A DNA stretch of 5,653 nucleotides from Candidatus Aminicenantota bacterium (GTDB lineage: Bacteria; Acidobacteriota; B3-B38; Guanabaribacteriales; B3-B38): positions 1-5,653 of the forward strand of contig JAOUOQ010000130.1 in NCBI GenBank assembly GCA_029880275.1, written 5' to 3'. Position numbers and translations under genes: made by a program. Shown piece by piece: positions 1 to 4,975 of the stretch (position 1 is its first letter; every line of letters starts with the position of its first letter). Below the pieces are notes generated by a model. The model made no database searches, was not told the DNA's origin, and saw nothing but the letters and a program-made list of their open reading frames with translations.

Positions 1-67
1 AGGCGAAGACAAACCAGAGAATTACCACCGCCAACAGGGCTATAATGACAACCGCAAATAAAGTCAT
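1..67 (-). CDS. N-terminal fragment of a small or membrane-anchored protein (cut by window edge)
   Basis: Only the first 22 codons are inside the window. The start is the ATG at 67-65, preceded by a textbook AGGAGG at 74-79 with a 6-nt spacer, which is the main reason for calling a gene here. The visible residues begin MTLFAVVIIALLAVV and continue with I, L, W, F, V, F and A. This is one uninterrupted hydrophobic stretch with no charged residue, so it is a membrane-spanning helix or an uncleaved signal anchor. It follows gctB by 82 nt on the same strand with no clear intrinsic terminator between, so it is probably the third gene of the gctAB operon. In some glutamate fermenters glutaconate CoA-transferase sits near the sodium-pumping glutaconyl-CoA decarboxylase, whose small subunits start with a single helix. 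That is one possibility; a transporter subunit is another. The family cannot be decided from this fragment. Confidence 0.6.
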   Translation of the reverse strand, partial: MTLFAVVIIALLAVVILWFVFA

Positions 68-149
68 AGCAGTCCTCCTTTGAGTCGGCTTTTTTAATTA
101 ATCCTCAAATTCCTTTTCTATAGGAAGAAACCTAATCTCCATAAAGCCA

Positions 150-908
150 TTAAATATACAGCCGCCCGGGGTCGATCTCTTCCCTCAGAAGACGAAGCTC
201 CTCAGAGGAAGGGGGTGCATTTTCTTCCACCTTGTCTGGAATGATGAGCTCAAAACCGGTGTTCTCTTTTACTTGCTCCACGGTAATCCCGGGGTTGACG
301 GCGAGGAGCTTCATCCACCTGGAAGTCTCATCAAATCCGAGCAGTGCCAGGTCGGTGACCACCCGGTAGGGTCCGGTACCCGCAGGCAGACCCGCCTTTT
401 CCCGGGCGCCCGGTCCATTGAGATATCCAGGGGTGGTGATGAAGTCGACCTTCTCCACAAACCGCCGCCTGTCATGCCGCATTATGGATATGGTTTTCCA
501 GCAGAGAGAGCCTATATCATTGGCACCCCCGCTGCCGGGGAAACGCACCTTGGGACGGTCGTGGTCTCCGATAACCGTGGAGTTAAGGTTGCCATACATA
601 TCTATCTGAGCACCCCCCAGAAAACCATACTCAATCAGACCACGCTGAGCTGCCTCCATTACATCGCAGATGCTTGAGGCGGCTAAAGCTTTATAAAAAG
701 TTCGCGAACCCCCTACCGCCAGAGGAAGAAGCTCCAGAAGAGAACCTATACCTCCGAATTCAAAGACCACCGCCAGTTCGGGGGCGTGGGTCTTCTTAGC
801 CAGGGCGGCAGCCAGCATGGGGATGCCGGTGCCGATAAAAGCGCTTGTCCTATCCTCCATCTGTCTGGAGGCAATACAAATAAGCAATTCTGTAGGATTG
901 TATTCCAT
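150..908 (-). CDS. gctB: CoA-transferase, beta subunit (glutaconate CoA-transferase GctB-like)
   Basis: This is the beta subunit of a family I CoA-transferase, which with the alpha subunit moves CoA from an acyl-CoA donor to a free carboxylic acid in the cytoplasm. Its 252 residues are close to the size of classical GctB. Visible family marks are the EFGGIG segment at residues 50-55, whose Glu50 is the likely nucleophile forming the glutamyl-CoA thioester; FLGGAQIDMYGN at 96-107 followed by NSTVIGD; the FPGSGGAND loop at 123-131; and TPGYLNG at 159-165. The ATG at 908-906 is preceded by GGGAGG inside the end of gctA, and only 2 nt separate the two genes, so translation is probably coupled. 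The acid substrate is not readable from sequence. Glutaconate is the name-giving substrate, but relatives act on other dicarboxylates or even hydrolyse steroid-ring CoA esters (IpdAB). The Glu50 assignment rests on motif position only. Confidence 0.88.
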   Translation of the reverse strand: MEYNPTELLICIASRQMEDRTSAFIGTGIPMLAAALAKKTHAPELAVVFEFGGIGSLLELLPLAVGGSRTFYKALAASSICDVMEAAQRGLIEYGFLGGAQIDMYGNLNSTVIGDHDRPKVRFPGSGGANDIGSLCWKTISIMRHDRRRFVEKVDFITTPGYLNGPGAREKAGLPAGTGPYRVVTDLALLGFDETSRWMKLLAVNPGITVEQVKENTGFELIIPDKVEENAPPSSEELRLLREEIDPGRLYI

Positions 909-910
909 GA

Positions 911-1885
911 CTACCTCCCTTTTGCCAGACTTCTGATATAATTGAGCTTCTCCTCACCACCGATGAGCTCAAGATACTCAGCGTTATTCTTAACTCCATA
1001 GACATACTTCCTCAGGTATTCCTCGGTGGTCTGGGGTTCCCGGGAGGCTTCCAGATATTGTCTAAGGTGCTCCTCGTCCCTCCAGTAAAGGTAGTACATC
1101 TCCCCGGGATGGGAGCCAAAGGGCGCTTCTACCACCGCATCAACCAGATAGTAAGGGATTATCGTTCTATCGGGATACTTTCTTATCTCATCGGTGCTGA
1201 TTATCTCTTCGGTGCTGAGAATAAGCCGCCTGGAAGCCCTGGCCAGCTCGAAGGCAAACCCGCTGATGCCGTCTAACTGGGCGTTGCCATAGACATCGCA
1301 GCGGTGGACATGGATCAATCCCACATCGAGCATGGTAGCCGGCAGTAAGCAGAGCTTCTCGCCGGTGAAGGGACACTCTACCACCTTGGCAGCGCTATAG
1401 TTAAAGGTGTCGCTTCCCAGCATTGACTTCACCGGAAGAAAGGGCACGCCCAACGCGGCTGCCTTGAGCCTCCAGGCTAAAGCGGCATTGCTCCACTCCA
1501 CAATCTTGAGCTGACCGCTCTCCGCTGCCCGGCGCAAGACATAGGACAGACCAAGAACCTCGTAGCCAAGGTAGGTGAGGTCTAACTTGCTCACTAATCC
1601 CGCCGCTATCAGCACCTCTATCTCCATTATCCCCTGTCCGGCTACCCGGAGGTTCTTCTTACCCTGTCGGATGATTTCTCTCGCCAAGGACATAGGGCAT
1701 CTGACCGTTCCATAGAGCTCGGTTCCCAGATAATCGCCGTCATGGACAAACTTCTCTATGGCTTCTTTTTCATCCATCACCTTGTTCTTCAGCGCCCACG
1801 ATTTGTTCCTCCGGAGCCACTCCCGATCGGCGGCAGGGTCCGGACGCAAAAATAGCTCGCCCCTGCCCGTTTCGAGCACTTTCAT
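911..1885 (-). CDS. gctA: CoA-transferase, alpha subunit (glutaconate CoA-transferase GctA-like)
   Basis: This is the alpha subunit partner of the downstream beta subunit. At 324 residues it matches GctA in size. Recognisable segments are a conserved N-terminal region around residues 47-68 (VHDGDYLGTELYG, then CPMSL), VAGQG at 81-85, EWSN at 130-133, VHRCDVYGNAQLDG at 193-206, and APFGSHPGEMYYLYWRDEEH at 254-273. The last segment is the active-site region typical of the GctA/IpdA branch. I start the gene at the ATG at 1885-1883. The ORF can be opened three codons earlier at a GTG (1894-1892), but that GTG overlaps the AGGAGG at 1894-1899, whereas the ATG lies 8 nt from it. The gene heads the leftward operon and faces a divergent glycosyltransferase gene across 301 nt. 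There is no signal peptide or membrane segment. The fold and pairing are secure; the exact substrate acid is not. Confidence 0.88.
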   Translation of the reverse strand: MKVLETGRGELFLRPDPAADREWLRRNKSWALKNKVMDEKEAIEKFVHDGDYLGTELYGTVRCPMSLAREIIRQGKKNLRVAGQGIMEIEVLIAAGLVSKLDLTYLGYEVLGLSYVLRRAAESGQLKIVEWSNAALAWRLKAAALGVPFLPVKSMLGSDTFNYSAAKVVECPFTGEKLCLLPATMLDVGLIHVHRCDVYGNAQLDGISGFAFELARASRRLILSTEEIISTDEIRKYPDRTIIPYYLVDAVVEAPFGSHPGEMYYLYWRDEEHLRQYLEASREPQTTEEYLRKYVYGVKNNAEYLELIGGEEKLNYIRSLAKGR

Positions 1886-1893
1886 AACGAACA

Positions 1894-1899
1894 CCTCCT
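1894..1899 (-). promoter_or_regulatory. Ribosome-binding site that fixes the gctA start
   Basis: On the minus strand AGGAGG lies 8 nt upstream of the ATG at 1885. The competing in-frame GTG shares a base with it and so could not be used with this site. This favours the 324-residue product over a 327-residue one. Confidence 0.8.
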
Positions 1900-1907
1900 C
1901 TCTTGGA

Positions 1908-1920
1908 AAGGATTGTCCTT
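1908..1920 (-). repeat. Short inverted repeat in the gctA leader
   Basis: AAGGA at 1908-1912 and TCCTT at 1916-1920 form a 5-bp inverted repeat with a 3-nt loop, between the candidate gctA promoter and its ribosome-binding site. It is too weak to be a terminator. It could be chance. Confidence 0.3.
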
Positions 1921-1927
1921 CATTTCC

Positions 1928-1943
1928 TTGAGATTGCTCACAA
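1928..1943. promoter_or_regulatory. Possible operator palindrome at the gctA transcription start
   Basis: TGAG at 1929-1932 and CTCA at 1937-1940 form an inverted repeat with a 4-nt centre, with outer TTG (1928-1930) and CAA (1941-1943) giving an imperfect longer dyad. It lies directly downstream of the candidate -10 box, where a repressor would block initiation. The assignment rests on position and symmetry only. Confidence 0.25.
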
Positions 1944-1970
1944 TTTTAAGCTGGTCTTAGTTTAATACAA
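1943..1970 (-). promoter_or_regulatory. Candidate sigma-70-type promoter for gctA
   Basis: On the minus strand TTGTAT (1970-1965) is followed after 16 nt by TAAAAT (1948-1943). The -10 matches the TATAAT consensus at five of six positions and the -35 at three of six. It would give a leader of roughly 50 nt before the gctA ATG. In AT-rich DNA such matches arise by chance, so support is moderate. Confidence 0.35.
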
Positions 1971-1975
1971 CTTTA

Positions 1976-1982
1976 TATCTTT
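1976..1982 (+). repeat. TATCTTT half-site, copy 1
   Basis: Exact TATCTTT just upstream of the candidate gctA -35 box. Three exact copies in the divergent region (1976-1982 and 2072-2078 direct, 2139-2145 inverted) plus a fourth 6-base match (2083-2088 inverted) suggest a shared regulator site. Base composition makes chance a real alternative. Confidence 0.3.
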
Positions 1983-2071
1983 TTTCAACCTTAATCATCA
2001 GAAGTGCGGAAGTTGCTGCGGCTTGCTTTTTGCTTTATGAGGGAGACTGAACAGAGCGCCCCCTGTTTATT

Positions 2072-2088
2072 TATCTTTAAGGAAAGAT
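2072..2088. repeat. Palindrome of two ATCTTT half-sites
   Basis: ATCTTT at 2073-2078 and AAAGAT at 2083-2088 form a perfect 6-bp inverted repeat around a 4-nt AAGG centre. It lies about 22 nt upstream of the candidate -35 box of the rightward operon, a position suited to an activator or an upstream repressor. The left arm, extended to TATCTTTAA (2072-2080), is also the exact reverse complement of 2137-2145. Confidence 0.35.
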
Positions 2089-2109
2089 GCTCCCCCTTGC
2101 AGAAATGTC

Positions 2110-2138
2110 TTGATTTTCTAAGCAAAAAATAGTATTTT
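2110..2138 (+). promoter_or_regulatory. Candidate promoter for the glycosyltransferase operon
   Basis: TTGATT (2110-2115) and TATTTT (2133-2138) are separated by the ideal 17 nt. Each matches its consensus at four of six positions. Transcription would start near 2145, giving a leader of about 40 nt that contains both Shine-Dalgarno-like runs and the start-codon hairpin. Confidence 0.35.
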
Positions 2139-2145
2139 AAAGATA
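2137..2145 (-). repeat. Inverted TATCTTTAA copy overlapping the promoter
   Basis: TTAAAGATA here is the exact reverse complement of 2072-2080. It covers the end of the candidate -10 box and the predicted start point, so a protein bound to both arms could repress by looping or by occlusion. This is inference from position. Confidence 0.3.
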
Positions 2146-2167
2146 GTAAAAAGAGGAGGCTTTAATC

Positions 2168-2190
2168 TCACAGAGGGAGAAAAACTGTGA
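2168..2190 (+). promoter_or_regulatory. Hairpin holding the ribosome-binding site in its loop and the GTG start in its stem
   Basis: TCACAG (2168-2173) pairs exactly with CTGTGA (2185-2190). The 11-nt loop AGGGAGAAAAA contains the purine-rich ribosome-binding run, and the downstream arm contains the GTG start codon at 2187-2189. Six base pairs, three of them G-C or C-G, make a modest hairpin that could damp initiation. A second, stronger AGGAGG at 2154-2159 lies 27 nt from the start and has no start codon at a usable distance. Confidence 0.4.
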
Positions 2191-3239
2191 CCTTGTTTAA
2201 TATTGCTCAGCGTTATCCTCTACCGGATAGAAAGGGAAATCCTATAAATATCGAGAGTCGTCGGTTAGTTGACCAGCACGGTAAAGACCACAGCAGCCGA
2301 CCTGCGGAGTTAACCTCTATTGTGCTTCTCTCCGCCGAGCGAGGAGAATCTACCCGGGCTTGTATTGAAAGCCTCTTCCGCCATACAGAAGAGCCATTTG
2401 AGGTCATCATATCAGATGTAGGCTCTTCGGAGGATACCCTTAAGATTCTCCACTCTCTTGAAGATACTTATCCCAATCTCACCGTAATTTACAACCCTCA
2501 ATCAAGGGGAACCGGTGGACAGAGGAATCAGGCAGTCCTCCTCTCCCGCGGGAGATATGTGGTTTTTATGGATAACGATGTTCTCGCCCTACCGGGCTGG
2601 TTATCAGCCTTGCAAGAGGAGGCTAACAGGGATTCCAACATCGCCCTGGTGGGGGCCAAGCTCCTTAAAAAAGAGCAGGAGTTTGTATACTACTGTGGAC
2701 TGCATACCATATCCCTGGAAAGGGACGGAGAGGTCTACGGTATAGGTCTGGACAAGGAAGGGGAGAAAGCAAACCTGAGCCGGGAAGACGAAAGGGTCAA
2801 TATCAAGGGGATAGTCCCCTGGTACCCCACCACCACCCTTCTTGCCCGGCGGGCATCTCTCTTCGAATTTGGGGGCTTTGACGATTGGGATGGCACCCGG
2901 GGGATAATGTTAGCTAACGAAGATAAAGACCTTTCCCTTACTGCGAGAAAATATGGTCATAAGATAATTTACACCTCCCAGTGTGAGGTTATCCATGCCC
3001 ACGAATACCATAAGGTAGACAGCACCAATAGATACCACCGCCTTTACCGATTGAGAAACGATTTGATAGAGAGGGACATTCTCTACCTAATGAAGAAATG
3101 GAAGCTGGAATATATGCTGGAGAAACTCCCCCATGAGGACAACACCAGACGATTTAAGAAGGGAAAGATAATGCCGGTGAAGCTCGACCTCACCTCTGAC
3201 CCTCTGGCTGCCGATGTGCGGCGAATAGAACCTTTATAA
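2187..3239 (+). CDS. GT-A fold glycosyltransferase, family 2 type
   Basis: This 350-residue protein has the layout of an inverting family 2 glycosyltransferase, transferring a sugar from a nucleotide-sugar donor. After an unassigned 40-residue N-terminal extension comes the first beta strand (TSIVLLSAERGE, 43-54), then the nucleotide-binding stretch ending in SDVGSSEDT (76-84), a GGQRNQAV segment (110-117), the metal-binding DND (129-131) in VFMDNDVLALPGWL, and NEDKDLSL (244-251), whose Glu245-Asp246 fits the catalytic base position. HAHEYH follows at 270-275. No membrane helix is visible, so it is probably cytosolic or peripheral. The GTG start is favoured because the next in-frame Met is residue 128 and later GTG codons would remove the first strand; GAGGGAG lies 7 nt upstream. 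It is first in an operon with a second glycosyltransferase 11 nt downstream. Donor and acceptor are unknown; a lipid-linked or surface glycan is a reasonable guess. Confidence 0.85.
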   Translation: MTLFNIAQRYPLPDRKGNPINIESRRLVDQHGKDHSSRPAELTSIVLLSAERGESTRACIESLFRHTEEPFEVIISDVGSSEDTLKILHSLEDTYPNLTVIYNPQSRGTGGQRNQAVLLSRGRYVVFMDNDVLALPGWLSALQEEANRDSNIALVGAKLLKKEQEFVYYCGLHTISLERDGEVYGIGLDKEGEKANLSREDERVNIKGIVPWYPTTTLLARRASLFEFGGFDDWDGTRGIMLANEDKDLSLTARKYGHKIIYTSQCEVIHAHEYHKVDSTNRYHRLYRLRNDLIERDILYLMKKWKLEYMLEKLPHEDNTRRFKKGKIMPVKLDLTSDPLAADVRRIEPL

Positions 3240-3250
3240 AGATGTAGAAA

Positions 3251-4495
3251 ATGGGCGATGCCAGGCTGAACACCATAATGGTCATCCCCACCTACTGGGG
3301 GAGGGAGAAAGCCATCGGATGGCAGGAAGGTGATGCCGTTTACGACCATCCTACATCCCTCGATGAGGAGGGGACTCTTCAGCGGATTATTGACAGCACC
3401 GGAATACTGGAGGGCACGGACTACCAATTGGTCATCATCGGGGTGAGCACGGCAGCTGATATTGAGCCGCAGGTGGAAAGCAAGGTTATGGAAGTGCTCA
3501 ATCGTTCTGCAAGCAGAGTGAAGGTTCACCTCTTCTCCCACACCCACCTGAAGAAAGCAAAACAGCTTCTGGAGACCAAAGGGAGACAAAACCTTGCCCA
3601 GCTGTTATCCCTGCGGGGGTACGCCAATGTGAGGAATATGTGCCTCTTTGTCGCCAACCTTCTCTCCGCCGAGGTGGTCATCCTCATTGATGACGACGAG
3701 CAGTTCCATGACCCCCATTTTCTCACCAAAGCCCGCCAGTTCATCGGAAAAGCCCTTCAGGGGAAACCGATACTGGCGGTGGCTGGCTACTATGTGGATG
3801 CCGAAGAGAATTATTTGCGCCAAACAGAGAAAAAGCCGTGGATGACCTACTGGGATAAGACGGGCATCATGAACAGGGCGTTCCAGCAGATTATCGGAGC
3901 GGAGCCGCGGCTGAAAGAGACACCCTTTGTCTTTGGTGGTAATATGGTCCTCAACCGTGAGCTTTTCACCCGCATTCCCTTCGACCCGGGAATAACCCGC
4001 GGCGAAGACATCGATTACCTCATAAACGCACGGATGTTCGGCTACCCCCTCTTCCTGGATAATCAGCTCTCCATCAAGCACCTCGCCCCGCACAAACCTC
4101 ACCCCTTGTGGCGCCAACTCAGAGAAGACATCTACCGCTTTGTTTATGAGCGGGCGAAAATCGTCTCGCAGAAAAGCCGGACAGGAATGACCATGGTCGA
4201 ACCCCAATCCCTGGACCCCTACCCCGGAGAGTTCCTCAAAGAAAACCTTCCCGAGCTCATTTACAAATCCAACCTGATGCTGGCTGCAGAGTATCTCCAA
4301 AAAGGGGACACGGCTGCCAGCCAGGAGTGTTTGCGGAACATCTACCTGGGTCAATTCGATGCCTCTCCGAAAATCGACCCCTTTGACAGCCTTGTAGCCC
4401 TGCAAAAATCATGGTCTCAGCTGATGGAGTTCTCCGCTTCGGAAAAAGTTTCGGTTGAGCTCAAAGAGGCGCTCTTCGGAGAAACCTCCCCTTAA
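3251..4495 (+). CDS. Second GT-A-like glycosyltransferase with helical C-terminal tail
   Basis: This 414-residue protein is clearly different from its upstream neighbour but has GT-A hallmarks. These are a first strand NTIMVIPTYWGRE (7-19), a second Rossmann-like strand YQLVIIGVST (58-67), a DDDE metal site (147-150) in VVILIDDDEQFHDPHF, the acceptor-side FVFGGNMVLNRELF (226-239), and RGEDIDYLINARMFGYP (250-266) with an acidic GED/DID motif and then KHLAPHKPHP (276-285) rich in histidine. The large insert between residues 20 and 57, and residues 330-410, which read as packed helices with a TPR-like stretch near 340-367, are not typical of short family 2 enzymes. The ATG is the first possible start because an in-frame TAG ends at 3247. 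It has no good Shine-Dalgarno and probably depends on translation of the upstream gene, whose stop is 11 nt away. The function is surely linked to that gene; the sugar is unknown. The family assignment is less certain than for the first one. Confidence 0.75.
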   Translation: MGDARLNTIMVIPTYWGREKAIGWQEGDAVYDHPTSLDEEGTLQRIIDSTGILEGTDYQLVIIGVSTAADIEPQVESKVMEVLNRSASRVKVHLFSHTHLKKAKQLLETKGRQNLAQLLSLRGYANVRNMCLFVANLLSAEVVILIDDDEQFHDPHFLTKARQFIGKALQGKPILAVAGYYVDAEENYLRQTEKKPWMTYWDKTGIMNRAFQQIIGAEPRLKETPFVFGGNMVLNRELFTRIPFDPGITRGEDIDYLINARMFGYPLFLDNQLSIKHLAPHKPHPLWRQLREDIYRFVYERAKIVSQKSRTGMTMVEPQSLDPYPGEFLKENLPELIYKSNLMLAAEYLQKGDTAASQECLRNIYLGQFDASPKIDPFDSLVALQKSWSQLMEFSASEKVSVELKEALFGETSP

Positions 4496-4536
4496 AAGAA
4501 ATGATAAATTTGACCGCGAACTTCCCTATATCTCTC

Positions 4537-4542
4537 TATCAT
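4537..4542 (+). promoter_or_regulatory. Possible -10 box giving a leaderless rimI transcript
   Basis: TATCAT ends 4 nt before the ATG at 4547, and no Shine-Dalgarno is present upstream. A TANNNT box this close to the start is what leaderless promoters look like in some bacteria. There is a TTGACC at 4510-4515, but it is 21 nt away, too far for a normal -35. The gene may equally be read from the glycosyltransferase transcript. Confidence 0.25.
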
Positions 4543-4546
4543 AGTT

Positions 4547-4975
4547 ATGATTAGAAGATTTTCCCTATCAGACCTGAAACGGGTAGTCGAAATCGACGAA
4601 AAATCCTTCAAGGTGCCTCACGATGAATGGGTCTTTCGTTATTACTATTATCTCAATCCCAAAAACTTCTTTGTATACGAGGCAGACCAGCAAGTGGTGG
4701 GCTTTGTCTTATTTGAAAGGGAGGGGCACCTGCTCTATCTGGCGGTTGACCCCCTCTACCGAAGAAGGGGAATCGGGCGAATATTGGTAGCCGAAGCCAG
4801 AAAGCACCTGAAAAAGGGAGCACACCCCTGGGCGGAGGTTCGCAGGTCAAACCTCGCCGCTCAAAGATTCTATCAGAGCCTCGGCTTCGTCCGAGAGAGG
4901 GTCATCCTAAATTACTACGGTAACGAGGATGCCTATATAATGGTTACTTCCCAGAAAGTGCGCAACTCAGGTTGA
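4547..4975 (+). CDS. rimI: GNAT N-acetyltransferase, RimI-like (protein N-terminal acetyltransferase)
   Basis: This is a single-domain GNAT enzyme of 142 residues, close to the usual RimI length. It would transfer acetyl from acetyl-CoA to the alpha-amino group of a protein N-terminus; the classical substrate is ribosomal protein bS18. Motif A is YRRRGIGR (71-78), with the Arg72-x-x-Gly75-x-Gly77 pyrophosphate loop following the strand LYLAVDP (63-69). EVRRSN (97-102), FYQSLGF (108-114) and NYYGNEDAYIM (122-132) match the RimI order. Glu97 and Tyr109 are 12 residues apart, as are the catalytic Glu103 and Tyr115 of E. coli RimI. The start is set by the family's MIRRFSLSDL-like opening, although there is no Shine-Dalgarno. 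It lies 51 nt after the second glycosyltransferase and overlaps the convergent radical SAM gene by 9 nt. It could instead acetylate a small molecule, but the motif match favours RimI. Confidence 0.8.
   Translation: MIRRFSLSDLKRVVEIDEKSFKVPHDEWVFRYYYYLNPKNFFVYEADQQVVGFVLFEREGHLLYLAVDPLYRRRGIGRILVAEARKHLKKGAHPWAEVRRSNLAAQRFYQSLGFVRERVILNYYGNEDAYIMVTSQKVRNSG

Larger units (their letters stand above)
1886..2186. other. Divergent AT-rich intergenic region with regulatory content, no gene
   Basis: This region separates the leftward gctA operon from the rightward glycosyltransferase operon and is visibly richer in A/T than the flanking genes. I find no convincing coding gene in it. It contains one candidate promoter pointing each way, a set of TATCTTT half-sites in both orientations, two small inverted repeats in the gctA leader, and two Shine-Dalgarno-like runs (2154-2159 and 2173-2179) before the rightward gene. 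Each is listed separately. Confidence 0.7.

Noticed and set aside
79..109. Inverted repeat TTTGAG / CTCAAA between gctB and the next gene, considered as a terminator
   Set aside because: It has six base pairs with only two G-C pairs and a 19-nt loop, and no T-run follows it on the minus strand, so it is not an intrinsic terminator.
118..150. Ten-codon frame whose ATG overlaps the gctB stop (TAATG)
   Set aside because: It is too short and the overlap is easily chance; the better gene start downstream is at 67 with a strong ribosome-binding site.
273..677. Plus-strand open frame opposite gctB
   Set aside because: It is antisense to a gene with conserved motifs along its whole length, and its translation shows no family features.
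2037..2132. 31-codon plus-strand frame in the divergent region, beginning MRETEQSAP
   Set aside because: It has no ribosome-binding site, lies partly over the candidate promoter, and has no recognisable character.
2168..2190. TCACAG...CTGTGA considered as a CRP/FNR-type binding site
   Set aside because: The half-sites are in the reverse order (everted) relative to TGTGA-N6-TCACA and are 11 nt apart, so an RNA hairpin explains them better.
3083..3589. Open minus-strand frame (168 codons) spanning the junction of the two glycosyltransferases
   Set aside because: It has no domain and is antisense to the end of one good gene and the start of another, so it is most likely chance.
3605..4405. Long open frame (about 266 codons) on the minus strand opposite the second glycosyltransferase
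   Set aside because: It lies wholly antisense to a gene with clear GT-A motifs, shows no recognisable domain, and its open length is explained by the codon use of the sense gene.
4466..4482. CTC-TTCG-GAG mini-hairpin at the end of the second glycosyltransferase, considered as a terminator
   Set aside because: The stem is only 3 bp despite the stable UUCG loop, it is inside coding sequence, and no T-run follows.
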